A DNA stretch of 51,296 nt, taken from NCBI GenBank assembly GCA_016779225.1, contig JADHNZ010000021.1, positions 1 to 51,296 on the forward strand, written 5' to 3'. The notes beneath the pieces were generated by a model. That model was given only the letters and a program-made list of their open reading frames with translations, was not told the origin of the DNA and did not search any database. Shown here piece by piece: positions 8,324 through 16,747 of the stretch (positions within the stretch are counted from its first letter, which is position 1; every line of letters begins with the position of its first letter). The stretch comes from Planctomycetota bacterium (GTDB lineage Bacteria; Planctomycetota; UBA1135; GCA-002686595). Both the position numbers and the translations under genes were made by a program.

Positions 8324-9186
8324 GGCTCGCGCGGCCAGGCGCGGGCGCTGCCGCGCTCGACCGCGTCCTCGTAGGCCTCGCTCAGGCGCTGCGTCCAGGG
8401 CCCCGGACGCCCCGTCCCAAGGGTCACGCCCCCCAGGCGGACGATGGGCACCAGCCCCCGAACGGAGGTGGTCAGAAAGGCCTCCTCAAGCTGCTCGACC
8501 TCATCGCGGTGGACCGCCTCTTCGCGGACCGGCATGCCGAGGCTCTGCGCAGCGCCAAGCACCGTCTCTCGCGTGACCCCCAGGAGCACTCCGTGCCCTG
8601 CAGTGCGCAGCTCGCCGCCTCGCACGAGGAAGAGGTTGCTCATCACGCACTCGAGCAGGTACCCGTGCTCGTCCACCAGCACCGACTCGTAGTCGTCCTC
8701 GAGGAGGGGCCTGCGCGCGCGCTGGGCGATGAAGGCCGTGCCCTTCACCTCCGGATCGTGGCGTGCGAGACCCTCGGCGATCCGGACGCCAACGCCGTCT
8801 GCGTAGACCTCGGGCGTGGGGAGGACGAGCGGGCGGAAGGAGTAGAGGATGCGCGTCTGCGCCCCGAAGGCAGCCGGCGGCTCAGCGCACAGGTCGATGC
8901 GGACCTTGGCCTCGTGACCCCAGGCGCGCGTGCAGGCGTCGAGGCCGCGGCGGAAGAGGTCCTCATCGAGAGGAGGCAGGCCCGCGCGTGCGCAGCCCTC
9001 CGCGGCGCGTGCGCAGTGGCGCTCCAGGCGGAAGAAGCGCGCGCCTCCTCGGGTGCGGAGGGCCTCGTACACGCCGTCCGGCAGGTCGAGCAGGGCGCGG
9101 TCGAGGTTCGCAGGGCCGCCGGGGACCTCGAGCCGCACCGCCTGGTCGTCGCGCAGCTCGAACAGGGCAGGCAGAGGGGTGCTCAT
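8320..9186 (-). CDS. Class IV (branched-chain/PabC-type) PLP aminotransferase or lyase
   Basis: A 288-residue fold-type IV PLP enzyme, the family of branched-chain aminotransferase, D-amino acid aminotransferase and 4-amino-4-deoxychorismate lyase. Signs are the early LPDGVYEALRTRGG segment, the putative PLP lysine Lys148 in EVKGTAFIAQ, the YLLECVMSNLFLV strand carrying the conserved Glu and Asn, and GVLLGVTRETVL near the phosphate-binding site. The pattern is closer to PabC/DAAT-like members than to IlvE, but substrate specificity cannot be read from the sequence. It starts 13 bp after the bioA stop and is the last gene of the biotin operon. It could supply an amino-acid or aminobenzoate step, or simply be co-transcribed. 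Confidence 0.82.
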   Translation of the reverse strand: MSTPLPALFELRDDQAVRLEVPGGPANLDRALLDLPDGVYEALRTRGGARFFRLERHCARAAEGCARAGLPPLDEDLFRRGLDACTRAWGHEAKVRIDLCAEPPAAFGAQTRILYSFRPLVLPTPEVYADGVGVRIAEGLARHDPEVKGTAFIAQRARRPLLEDDYESVLVDEHGYLLECVMSNLFLVRGGELRTAGHGVLLGVTRETVLGAAQSLGMPVREEAVHRDEVEQLEEAFLTTSVRGLVPIVRLGGVTLGTGRPGPWTQRLSEAYEDAVERGSARAWPREP

Positions 9187-9199
9187 CGCGCGCAGGGGC

Positions 9200-10468
9200 T
9201 CAGAGACCCGAAGCGACCATCGCCTCGAAGGCCACCGCGAGGGTCTCGAGCTCCTCGTCCGTGGTGCAGGCAGGGGGCAGCGCGTAGAGCGTGTCGCCCA
9301 GGGGGCGCAGCAGGGCTCCATGGCGCAGCGCAACCTCGCGCAGGGCCCGCGACCGGTTCGAGAGGTACCCGTGCGGCTGCCCCTCGGGACCCGCGAGCTC
9401 GAACGCCACGGCGCCGCCCACCCGGCGCAGTCCGCTCACGCGCGGGTTCGAGGTGAGGCCTGCCAGGCGCTCGTGAAGGCGCGCGCCGAGCCGGGCCAGG
9501 AGCGCGGGAGTGTGACGCTCCTCGATGAGGTCCAGGGAGGCCAGGGCGACCGCGCAGCCCACGGGGTGGGCGGTGAAGGTGTGGCCGTGGAAGAACGCGC
9601 GGGAGCGGTCCTCGGAGCGGAAGGCCTCGAAGAACTCCTCGCGGGCGAGGGTCACCGACATGGGGAACATGCCCCCGGTCAGGCCCTTGGCCAGGCACAT
9701 GAGGTCGGGGGTGACTCCCTCGCCCTGGCAGGCGAACAGGTGCCCGGTGCGGCCGAATCCGGTCATCACCTCGTCCGCGATCAGGGGGACGCCGCGCTTC
9801 GTCGTGATCTGGCGGAGCGCACCGACGAAGCCCATCGGCTGGATCTTCATGCCCGCGGCTCCCATCAGGCGCGGCTCGAGGATGACGCCGGCCGCGCGGT
9901 CGCCGAGCTCGTCCAGCGCGCGCACGGCAGCGGCCGTGTCGACCGGGATGCGGCGCACCTCGAAGAGCATGCGCTTGAAGGGCTCGAAGAAGGGGTCGGG
10001 GTCCCCGACCGCCATGGCACCGAAGGTGTCGCCGTGATAGCCACCCTCGAGCGCTACGAACACCGTGCGCTGGGGCTCGCCCTGGTGGACCCAGCGCTGC
10101 ACGACCATCTTCAGGGCAACCTCGACGGCGGTGCTGCCGTTGTCCGAGAAGAAGACGCGGGTCAGGCCCTCGGGGGCCTTCTCCACGAGGCGCTCGGCCA
10201 GGCGCACCGCGGGCTCGTGCGTCGTGCCTGCGAAGAGGACATGGTCGAGCTGCCGGTACTGACGCTCGATGGCCTCCACCAGCCGCGGCTCACCGTGGCC
10301 GTGGAGCGTGGCCCACCACGAGCTGATTCCGTCTACGAGCTCGCGCCCGTCCGCGAGGTGCAGGCGCGCTCCGCGCGCGCCGACCACGGGCATCGGATCC
10401 CCGTCCACCCCGTGCTGGGTGAAGGGGTGCCAGGTGACGGTCCGGTCTCTGCCGATCAGGTCGCTCAT
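9200..10468 (-). CDS. bioA: Adenosylmethionine-8-amino-7-oxononanoate aminotransferase BioA
   Basis: A 422-residue class III aminotransferase that converts 8-amino-7-oxononanoate (KAPA) to 7,8-diaminononanoate (DAPA) using S-adenosylmethionine as amino donor. Diagnostic features are the N-terminal WHPFTQH, DGISSWWATLHGH, FFSDNGSTAVEVALKM, the GGYHGDTFGAM motif, the PLP-binding Asp232 in ADEVMTGFGRTG, and the Schiff-base Lys261 in CLAKGLTGG. FFHGHTFTAHPVGCAVAL follows. Length is normal for BioA. The ATG overlaps the stop of the upstream bioF-bioD gene by 4 bp, which indicates translational coupling. The enzyme acts between the two activities of that fusion protein. Confidence 0.95.
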   Translation of the reverse strand: MSDLIGRDRTVTWHPFTQHGVDGDPMPVVGARGARLHLADGRELVDGISSWWATLHGHGEPRLVEAIERQYRQLDHVLFAGTTHEPAVRLAERLVEKAPEGLTRVFFSDNGSTAVEVALKMVVQRWVHQGEPQRTVFVALEGGYHGDTFGAMAVGDPDPFFEPFKRMLFEVRRIPVDTAAAVRALDELGDRAAGVILEPRLMGAAGMKIQPMGFVGALRQITTKRGVPLIADEVMTGFGRTGHLFACQGEGVTPDLMCLAKGLTGGMFPMSVTLAREEFFEAFRSEDRSRAFFHGHTFTAHPVGCAVALASLDLIEERHTPALLARLGARLHERLAGLTSNPRVSGLRRVGGAVAFELAGPEGQPHGYLSNRSRALREVALRHGALLRPLGDTLYALPPACTTDEELETLAVAFEAMVASGL

Positions 10469-12252
10469 GCGAGGGCCTGGGCGAGGCCGCTGGCCAGGGC
10501 CCAGGACCTCACAGTCTCGCTCGACAGGGGGGCCAGGTGGGGCAGCTCGAAGAGGGGGCAGGCGACCCTGCCGCGCAGGGTCGCGGCGTTCGAGGGGTGC
10601 GGCGGCCCGACGAGGATCAGGGCCTCAGGCCGCAGGCCTCGCGCGGCCAGGGCCTCCACCGTGAGCAGGGTGTGGTTCAGGGTCCCCAGGCCAGAACGCG
10701 CCACGAGCACCAGGGGCTCCCGCCTGCGCGCCAGCCAGTCCGAGGTCAGCACCTCGGTCGTGAGCGGCACATGCAGCCCGCCGGCGGGCTCGACCACCAG
10801 CCGCCCGCCCGGGCGCGCGGCCAGCTGGGCGTCGAGGGCCGCATCCAGGGCGGCCGGATCGAGCTCTGACCCCGCCGCGGCCGCGGCCTCGTGGGGCGAG
10901 GCGGGCAGGGGGAACCAGGTGTGGGGCTCGTCCGCGTCGAGGCCGGGGACCAGTCCCCTCAGGGTCGCGGTGTCGGAGTCGTCGCCGGTCTGGACGGGCT
11001 TCCAGTAGGCCACCGGACCCAGCTCGCCGAGAGCGTGCACCACCGCGGCCGCCGCGATGGTCTTGCCCGCATCCGTGTCCGTGCCCACCACCCACAGGGG
11101 TCGGCAGGTGTGGCCGGGGACCACGGCCGCGGGAGGGGCCCAGCCGCTCTCGAGGACCGTGCGCGTGAGGGCATCCACGCCGGCCTCATCGTGGCCGGCG
11201 TGCAGCACCACCCGCAGGCGTGCGGTGCCCTGGGGGACCGTGGGGGGCCGGACTGCGTGGACTCGGACGCTGGCGGCGCGCAGGCGCTCGGCCAGCCGCA
11301 TGGCGTCTGCAGAGGACCCAATGGGAATGGGAACGATGGCCGCGTCCGGCGCGGGCAGGCCGAGGGCCTTGGCCAGGCGGCGCGCGAGACCTCGGATCCG
11401 CTCGCGCTCGGGGTCGAGCTCCTGGACGCGCGCGATGGCCGCAGCAAGGGCCGCCGCGACCGAGGGTGCGACGCCTGTGGTGAACAGGAAGGAGCGCGCG
11501 CGCGAGAACAGCACCGCGCGCAGGGCGCGGCTCCCCACGGCGAAGGCGCCCATGGAGCCCAGGGCCTTGCCGCCGGTCACGATCCGCGCGGCCAGGCGGT
11601 CCGACGGGGCGCCCGAGGCGGCCCAGGCGCCTGCTCCGCGGGGCCCGAGCAGGCCGGCGGAGTGGGCCTCGTCCACCACGAGCCAGGCATCGTGTCGGGC
11701 GGCGAGCTCAGCCAGGCCCGCGAGGTCCGGGCTCGTGCCGTCCATGCTGAACACGCCCTCCGTCACCACGATCCTGCGGCGCGCGCCGGCCGTGCGCAGC
11801 AGGGCGGCCTCGGTCGCTGCGAGGTCGCAGTGGGCCACGACCTCGCGGCGCGCGCGCGTGAGGCGCGCCCCGTCGATCAGGGAGGCGTGCAGCAGGGCAT
11901 CGCAGATCAGGGCGTCCCCGGGACCAGCCAGGGCACCGAGCACGCCGCCGGTGGCCTGCCAGCCGGTGGGGAACAGGAGGGCGGCCTCGGCGCCGAGCCA
12001 GGATGCCGCGGCCTCCTCGGCCAGGGCGTGCTCATGGCACTCGCCTCCGAGGGCGCGGGCCGCGCGTGCGCCGGCGCCGCGGCGCTCCAGGGCCTCTCGC
12101 GCCGCCGCGAGGACGGCCGGATCCGAGGAGAGCCCGAACAGATCGTTGGAGATCCAGTCGTCCGACTCCGGGACGGACACCGGCTCGCGCAGGAGGCCTG
12201 CCTCCTGCAGCGCGGCGACCTCGCGCGCGAGGGCCTCCTCGGGGAGGGTCAC
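10465..12252 (-). CDS. BioF-BioD fusion: KAPA synthase plus dethiobiotin synthetase
   Basis: A 595-residue fusion of two biotin enzymes. Residues about 1-373 are 8-amino-7-oxononanoate synthase (BioF), which joins pimeloyl-thioester and alanine: Asn36-Asp37-Leu in the N-terminal segment, DEAHS at 194-198, and the PLP lysine Lys229 in IVTGGKALGSMGAF. A Pro/Ala linker follows, then dethiobiotin synthetase (BioD) at about 386-595, which closes the ureido ring of DAPA with ATP and CO2: P-loop GTDTDAGKT at 390-398 and the KPVQTG motif with Lys418. Both halves keep their key residues, so both are probably active. The frame is continuous with no stop in the linker. The start is GTG, 6 bp after the bioB stop. 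BioA, the enzyme acting between the two halves, is encoded by the next gene. Confidence 0.93.
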   Translation of the reverse strand: MTLPEEALAREVAALQEAGLLREPVSVPESDDWISNDLFGLSSDPAVLAAAREALERRGAGARAARALGGECHEHALAEEAAASWLGAEAALLFPTGWQATGGVLGALAGPGDALICDALLHASLIDGARLTRARREVVAHCDLAATEAALLRTAGARRRIVVTEGVFSMDGTSPDLAGLAELAARHDAWLVVDEAHSAGLLGPRGAGAWAASGAPSDRLAARIVTGGKALGSMGAFAVGSRALRAVLFSRARSFLFTTGVAPSVAAALAAAIARVQELDPERERIRGLARRLAKALGLPAPDAAIVPIPIGSSADAMRLAERLRAASVRVHAVRPPTVPQGTARLRVVLHAGHDEAGVDALTRTVLESGWAPPAAVVPGHTCRPLWVVGTDTDAGKTIAAAAVVHALGELGPVAYWKPVQTGDDSDTATLRGLVPGLDADEPHTWFPLPASPHEAAAAAGSELDPAALDAALDAQLAARPGGRLVVEPAGGLHVPLTTEVLTSDWLARRREPLVLVARSGLGTLNHTLLTVEALAARGLRPEALILVGPPHPSNAATLRGRVACPLFELPHLAPLSSETVRSWALASGLAQALA

Positions 12253-12258
12253 GGGGAC

Positions 12259-13230
12259 TCAGCTCCGGTCGACGGGGACGAGCCCGAGCTTCGCCAGCAG
12301 TGCGGCGTCGTCCGCGCGCTCGCGTCCCGGGGTGGTGAGCAGCTCGCCCAGGAAGATCGAGTTGGCCCCCGCGAGGAAGCACAGGGCCTGCGCCTCCTCA
12401 GTCATGTCCTCGCGTCCGGCCGAGAGGCGCACCACGGAGGTCGGCATGAGAATTCGCGCGGTGGCGACCATGCGCACGAGCTCGTCCCAGGGCAGGGGCT
12501 CCTGCTGGGCCAGGGGCGTTCCCTCGATGGGGACCAGGCTGTTGATCGGGACGGACTCGGGGGCCGGCTCGAGGTCGGCCAGCTCGGCCAGGAACTCCGC
12601 ACGCTGCCGGCGGCTCTCGCCCAGGCCGACGATGCCTCCGCAGCACACCTGCACCCCGGCCTCTCGGACCGCCTCGAGCGTCGCGAGGCGCTCCTCGTAG
12701 GTGCGCGTCGAGATGATCTCGGCGTAGTGGCTGCGACTCGTGTCGAGGTTGTGGTTGTAGTAGTCCAGCCCGGCGTCGCGCAGGCGCCCGGCCTGCTCGC
12801 GGGTCAGCATGCCCAGGGTGGCGCAGGCCTCGAGGCCCTCGCTCTTGATGGCGCGCACCATGTCGAGCACGCGGTCGAAGTCGGGGCCGTCCTTCACATC
12901 GCGCCAGGCGGCTCCCAGGCAGAGGCGGTCGGCGCCTGCCTCGCGGGCGCGACGGGCCTCGGCCTCGACGGTGGGGACATCCGTGAGCTTCTCCTTCTGG
13001 AGGCCCGAGCCGTGGTGGGCGCTCTGGGAGCAGTAGCCGCAGTCCTCAGGGCAGGCCCCGGTCTTGATGGAGAAGAGGTGCGCGCACTGGACCTGCCGGG
13101 GGTCGTGGTGCTGGCGGTGCACGCTGGCGGCCTCGTAGACCAGCTCGAGCAGGGGGCGGTCGAGGAGCTCGAGGGCCCGGTCGAGGGTCGCGCTCGACGG
13201 TGCCGCGGTGCTGGGGGAGGCAGAGGCCAT
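12259..13230 (-). CDS. bioB: Biotin synthase BioB
   Basis: A 323-residue radical-SAM enzyme that inserts sulfur into dethiobiotin to make biotin. The CxxxCxxC cluster ligands are Cys60, Cys64 and Cys67 in [13 protein letters not shown]. The candidate ligands of the second, 2Fe-2S cluster are also present: Cys in RLCLGAAW, Cys in EACATLGML, Cys in [13 protein letters not shown], and Arg in RLSAGRE. Other family motifs are YYNHNLDTS and [12 protein letters not shown]. It is the first gene of the operon bioB, bioF-bioD, bioA, aminotransferase. TAGACT lies 7 nt before the ATG, so the transcript may be leaderless. No biotin-repressor operator of the BirA type was recognised upstream. No bioC or bioH is in the window. 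Confidence 0.96.
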   Translation of the reverse strand: MASASPSTAAPSSATLDRALELLDRPLLELVYEAASVHRQHHDPRQVQCAHLFSIKTGACPEDCGYCSQSAHHGSGLQKEKLTDVPTVEAEARRAREAGADRLCLGAAWRDVKDGPDFDRVLDMVRAIKSEGLEACATLGMLTREQAGRLRDAGLDYYNHNLDTSRSHYAEIISTRTYEERLATLEAVREAGVQVCCGGIVGLGESRRQRAEFLAELADLEPAPESVPINSLVPIEGTPLAQQEPLPWDELVRMVATARILMPTSVVRLSAGREDMTEEAQALCFLAGANSIFLGELLTTPGRERADDAALLAKLGLVPVDRS

Positions 13231-13237
13231 GGGGGCC

Positions 13238-13243
13238 AGTCTA
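13238..13243 (-). promoter_or_regulatory. -10-like hexamer TAGACT before bioB
   Basis: On the minus strand TAGACT ends 7 nt before the bioB ATG. No good -35 match was found 16-18 nt upstream. The position is compatible with a leaderless or near-leaderless transcript of the biotin operon. Confidence 0.4.
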
Positions 13244-13313
13244 GCCAGCCCGCTCGGGGGCGGGTGGCGACCCAGGGTCTGGATCGCGGGGGCGGGGGAC
13301 GGGGCTGCCGCCC

Positions 13314-13319
13314 TATCCT
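13314..13319 (+). promoter_or_regulatory. -10-like hexamer TATCCT before tryptophan dioxygenase gene
   Basis: TATCCT ends 6 nt before the ATG at 13326, in the 95-bp gap shared with the divergent bioB gene. No Shine-Dalgarno sequence fits between it and the start, which again suggests a leaderless transcript. Confidence 0.4.
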
Positions 13320-13325
13320 GACCGG

Positions 13326-14435
13326 ATGAGCGAGCCGCGCGGGACCACCTACTGGGACTACATCAAGGTCGAGGAGCTCCTCGCCCTGCAAGGGGGCCTC
13401 GAGAACGACGAGTCGGGCCTGGATGACGAGGAGCTCCTCTTCATCACCGTCCATCAGGTCTTCGAGCTCTGGTTCAAGCTCGTGCGTCACGAGCTTCTGG
13501 CCGCGCGCAACCTCTTCGTACGACCGCGCGTCTCCGAGCAGGAGCTCTCGCGCGTCACCGCTCGCCTGCGGCGGGTGACCACGATCTTCAGGACTGGGGC
13601 CCAGCACTTCGAGGTGGTCGAGACCATCGGTACCCGGGAGTACCTGGCCTTCCGCAACAAGCTCATGCCGGCCAGCGGCTTCCAGAGCGCCCAGCTGCGG
13701 CAGATCGAGATCCTGTTTGGCCTCGACGAGGAGGAGCGCGTTCCGCTGGGTGCGCCAGGCAGCCACATCACCTCGCTGATGAACGCGGACGGGAGCCCCT
13801 CACCCGCACTAGCCCGCGTGCGCGAGGCCCAGGCGGACAAGCCCAACCTGCGGGAGGCGGTGGAGGCCTGGCTCGAGCGCACGCCCATCGACGGCGTGGC
13901 GCACGACCACCCGGACATCGACGCGGTGCGCGAGGAGTTCGTGGGCCGCTTCCTCGCCTCCCAGCGAGCCGAGGTCGAGAAGGCGCGCGCCCACGCCAAG
14001 GGCGTGGCGGCCCCCGACGATCATCCTCGGCTGGACGCGCTCTACGACCGGGAGGTGGCCGCGACCGAGGCCTTCCTGAGGGCCTCGGATGTGGAGGGTG
14101 ACCCTCGCCGAGCGCGGGTCCGCATCGCGATGCTCTTCATCGAGACCTATCGAGAGCTCCCGCTCCTCTCCTGGCCGCGGGAGATCCTGGCCGGGCTGAT
14201 CGAGGTCGAGCAGGCCTTCCTCATCTTCCGGCAGCGCCACGCGCGTATGGTCGAGCGGGTCATCGGGCGTCGGGTCGGGACGGGCGGCAGCGCAGGCGTC
14301 GAGTACCTCGATCGCACCGCGCTCGAGTACCGCGTCTTCCGCGACCTGTGGGCGACGCGCACCCTGCTCCTCCGCGGCGAGGCCGCACCGCCCCTCGAGC
14401 GGCCGGGCTTCTACGACTTCGCCCAGGGCAGCTGA
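13326..14435 (+). CDS. kynA: Tryptophan 2,3-dioxygenase
   Basis: A 369-residue heme enzyme that oxidises L-tryptophan to N-formylkynurenine, the first step of the kynurenine pathway. The N-terminus [18 protein letters not shown] and the core [18 protein letters not shown] (His43 region) are diagnostic, as are [20 protein letters not shown] and the C-terminal [11 protein letters not shown] that closes over the substrate. [11 protein letters not shown] contains the probable proximal heme His. The protein is somewhat longer than short bacterial members and near the animal length. No other kynurenine-pathway gene (kynureninase, formamidase) is in the window, so its role in tryptophan breakdown or quinolinate/NAD synthesis cannot be fixed. 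The gene is divergent from bioB and is followed by a strong terminator hairpin. Confidence 0.93.
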   Translation: MSEPRGTTYWDYIKVEELLALQGGLENDESGLDDEELLFITVHQVFELWFKLVRHELLAARNLFVRPRVSEQELSRVTARLRRVTTIFRTGAQHFEVVETIGTREYLAFRNKLMPASGFQSAQLRQIEILFGLDEEERVPLGAPGSHITSLMNADGSPSPALARVREAQADKPNLREAVEAWLERTPIDGVAHDHPDIDAVREEFVGRFLASQRAEVEKARAHAKGVAAPDDHPRLDALYDREVAATEAFLRASDVEGDPRRARVRIAMLFIETYRELPLLSWPREILAGLIEVEQAFLIFRQRHARMVERVIGRRVGTGGSAGVEYLDRTALEYRVFRDLWATRTLLLRGEAAPPLERPGFYDFAQGS

Positions 14436-14485
14436 GGCCTCTCGGCAGCCGCGCGGCGGCTGCACCCGCTCCACGGGCAAGCAGT

Positions 14486-14518
14486 GAGGGGGCGCCGTCC
14501 TGCGGACGACGCCCCCTC
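14486..14518. terminator. Bidirectional terminator hairpin
   Basis: A 15-bp stem with one mismatch and a three-base loop: GAGGGGGCGCCGTCC pairs with GGACGACGCCCCCTC. It lies between the convergent tryptophan dioxygenase gene and the secreted-protein gene ending at 14544. No T-run is visible on either side. A weaker hairpin, CAGCCG...CGGCTG, sits about 30 bp to the left. Confidence 0.7.
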
Positions 14519-14543
14519 GGTGCCGAATCCGGACTCCTCCGGA

Positions 14544-15680
14544 TCAGAAGGTCACGCTCAGGCCGTCCGAGAAGTTGGAGGCCGAGCCGTCGCGGTACCA
14601 GAGCTGGAAGTGCCAGGTCTGGCCGGGGTTGATGATCCCGCCGGGAGGGTTGGGGAGGACTGCCGGCACATCGAAGCCCGTGCCGACGCTCGAGCTGCCG
14701 AACAGGTTCACCAGCACGCCGCTGGCATCGAAGCGCCCGATCGAGTTCAGGCCGGGGCCTGCGGTGCTGTTGTAGCGACCGATCGGTGCACCCACGCAGA
14801 GGCGGCCCTGGCTGACCGGGATGCCCGGGTCCACGCTGGAGGCCGAGACCACGAACATGCCGAACTGGTCGAGGGGCCCGCCCGCGGCCTCGAGGTGCAC
14901 GACGCCCGGGCCGGACATGGAGGAGTTCGCCAGGGTCACGGCGTTCCCCGTGCTGTTGGGGTTCGCCGGGTCGCAGTAGAGGTCCATGTTGGAGCCCAGG
15001 CCGGGCTCGATCTTGAAGTCGTCGTAGAAGACCTCGGAGACATTCTGGTCGGCCGGGAAGAGGTCGAGGGCCTGGAGGGTGGCGGTGCCCGTGGTGGACA
15101 CGCCGATCGACCACACGTACTCGGCGAGCAGCTGACCGTCGTAGTAGATGGAGGCCACATCGTTGTCGAGGTCGATCTCAGCCTTCAGCTCCACCCACTG
15201 GTCGAAGACGATCGGCACGGAGTTGGGGCCCTGCATGATCGCCGCGGCGTTGGTGTCGGGGCTGACCATGGCGGTGCTCGCGTTGAAGGGCACCTGCACC
15301 GACCAGCTCCAGGGGCCAGCCGGGGCGTACTGGTTCAGCATGATCCAGTAGGTCGTCCCGCCGAACTCGTTGGGGATGTACTGCTTGCAGGAGAAGGTCC
15401 ACTGCCCCGAGGTGTAGGGGCCGCCCAGATCGCTGACGGTGTCCGAGCAGAACGCACAGTTCGGGTCCGCGCTGCCAGCGATGCGCAGGGACTGGGTGCC
15501 ATTGGAGGACAGCACTCCGTTCACCGTGTTGTAGGGATAGACGCCGCCGTCCCAGTTCGACCAGGAGCCCTGGCCTTCGATGGCCGAGTTGACCGCGTAG
15601 GACTCGAAGTCGTCCGCGAACTGGGCGAGGGAGGGGCTGCTGAGCGCGAAGAGGCCGAGGAGGAGTGAGGTCTTCTGCAT
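14544..15680 (-). CDS. Secreted beta-sandwich protein, function unknown
   Basis: A 378-residue exported protein. MQKTSLLLGLFALSSPSLA is a signal peptide, directly followed by FADDFESYAVNSAIEGQGSW, a typical opening of LamG/concanavalin-like jelly-roll modules in secreted proteins. The first 220 residues read as beta strands rich in Tyr, Trp and Asn. From about 230 to the end there is a second module, rich in Asn, Gly and Ser, with NPGQTWHFQLWYRDG and the terminus FSDGLSVTF. That module looks like the conserved tail found on many exported proteins of some planctomycetes, where it may be a sorting or attachment signal; this is from memory and is inference. No catalytic residues were identified. 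The gene is divergent from the PhoB-like regulator. Confidence 0.72.
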   Translation of the reverse strand: MQKTSLLLGLFALSSPSLAQFADDFESYAVNSAIEGQGSWSNWDGGVYPYNTVNGVLSSNGTQSLRIAGSADPNCAFCSDTVSDLGGPYTSGQWTFSCKQYIPNEFGGTTYWIMLNQYAPAGPWSWSVQVPFNASTAMVSPDTNAAAIMQGPNSVPIVFDQWVELKAEIDLDNDVASIYYDGQLLAEYVWSIGVSTTGTATLQALDLFPADQNVSEVFYDDFKIEPGLGSNMDLYCDPANPNSTGNAVTLANSSMSGPGVVHLEAAGGPLDQFGMFVVSASSVDPGIPVSQGRLCVGAPIGRYNSTAGPGLNSIGRFDASGVLVNLFGSSSVGTGFDVPAVLPNPPGGIINPGQTWHFQLWYRDGSASNFSDGLSVTF

Positions 15681-16044
15681 GCGAGGGTCGTGTTGGGAGG
15701 AAGGAGGGAGCGAAGCGGATGCGCTTGGCCTTGTCCCATGCTTGGGGTGCAGCCGCTGACCCGCAAGGGCAGAGTGTCGCGGCCGCCTGCTGGCGGAGGC
15801 GAATCAGGCAATCTGCAAGTGGGCTGCTTCGTGGCTCCAGGCGGCTCGCCGGGCCCCTGGGACCGCTTTCTGCGCCCTTTTCATCGCCCAGAGGCCCTCC
15901 AGGGCCCTCTGACCTTCCCTGGAGCGCTCCGAGCACCCAGAATCCCGAGAGGGTTGACCTCCCCTTCACGCCTGCTTCAAACGGCCGGGCAGAATCCAGT
16001 ACTGCGGGGACGCCTCCAGGCGTGCCAACCCCTGCCCCCAGCGG
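15681..16044. other. 364-bp gap between divergent secreted-protein and PhoB-like genes
   Basis: No gene was supported here. The region must hold promoters for both flanking genes, but no -35/-10 pair was convincing; TACTGC near 16001 is the best plus-strand -10-like hexamer. A short interrupted hairpin, CAGAGG...CCTCTG with an inner CCC/GGG, lies around 15888-15910. No direct repeats of PHO-box type were seen. Confidence 0.5.
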
Positions 16045-16740
16045 ATGTCCAAGCAATCCATCCTCATCATCGAGGACGACCTCGATATCGCCGAACTGCT
16101 GCAATACAACCTGCAGAAGGACGGCTACCCGGTGCGGACCAGTCGTGACGGGGAGAGCGGCCTGCACGCCGCGCGCAAGTTCAAGCCGGACCTGATCCTC
16201 CTCGATCTGATGATGCCAGGAATGGACGGTCTGGAGGTCTGCCGCCACCTGAAGCGAGATCCTGGGACGGCCGCGATCCCCGTGATGATGATCACGGCCA
16301 AGGACGCGGAGAGCGATGTGGTCCTGGGCCTGGAGCTGGGCGCGGACGACTATGTCTCCAAGCCCTTCTCCCCGCGCGAGGTCCTGGCCCGCGTGAGGGC
16401 GGTGCTGCGCAGGGGCAGCCGACCCGCCGAGTCCGGCAAGTCCCGGGTGGAGGCCGGCCCGCTGGTCCTGGACCGCGAGCGCTACGAGGTGCGCGTCGAC
16501 GAGACGCTCCTCGACATGACCCGCGCCGAGTTCCGCCTGCTGTGGGCTCTCGTCTCCCAGCCCGGCCGCGTCTTCGCGCGCGATGAGCTGGTCGAGTACA
16601 TCACCGCCGGTGAGGCGATGATTGGTGACCGCAATGTGGATGTCCACATCAGCGCCCTGCGCAAGAAGCTCGGGGAGCATGGCGACCTGATCCAGACGGT
16701 GCGGGGAGTCGGGTACAAGTGCCGCGATCTCTCGACCTGA
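16045..16740 (+). CDS. PhoB/OmpR-family response regulator
   Basis: A 231-residue response regulator. The receiver domain at about 5-120 has the acidic pair Glu10-Asp11, the phosphoacceptor Asp54 in ILLDLMMPGMDG, Thr84 and Lys106 in DDYVSKPFS, so all phosphorylation residues are present. The C-terminal winged-helix DNA-binding domain at about 135-229 contains LDMTRAEFRLLWALVSQPGRVFAR and DVHISALRKKLG, the PhoB-type recognition helix region. The sensor kinase gene follows 7 bp downstream, so the two form an operon. The close match to PhoB and the porin-like gene on the other side of the kinase suggest a role in phosphate limitation, but no PHO box was recognised. Confidence 0.92.
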   Translation: MSKQSILIIEDDLDIAELLQYNLQKDGYPVRTSRDGESGLHAARKFKPDLILLDLMMPGMDGLEVCRHLKRDPGTAAIPVMMITAKDAESDVVLGLELGADDYVSKPFSPREVLARVRAVLRRGSRPAESGKSRVEAGPLVLDRERYEVRVDETLLDMTRAEFRLLWALVSQPGRVFARDELVEYITAGEAMIGDRNVDVHISALRKKLGEHGDLIQTVRGVGYKCRDLST

Positions 16741-16747
16741 GTCGCCC

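Noticed and set aside
13231..13325. Biotin repressor (BirA) operator between bioB and the dioxygenase gene
   Set aside because: No long inverted repeat of the TTGTAAAC type was found, only the -10-like hexamers.
16021..16044. PHO box before the PhoB-like gene
   Set aside because: No pair of CTGTCAT-like direct repeats with 4-bp spacing was found in the 364-bp gap.
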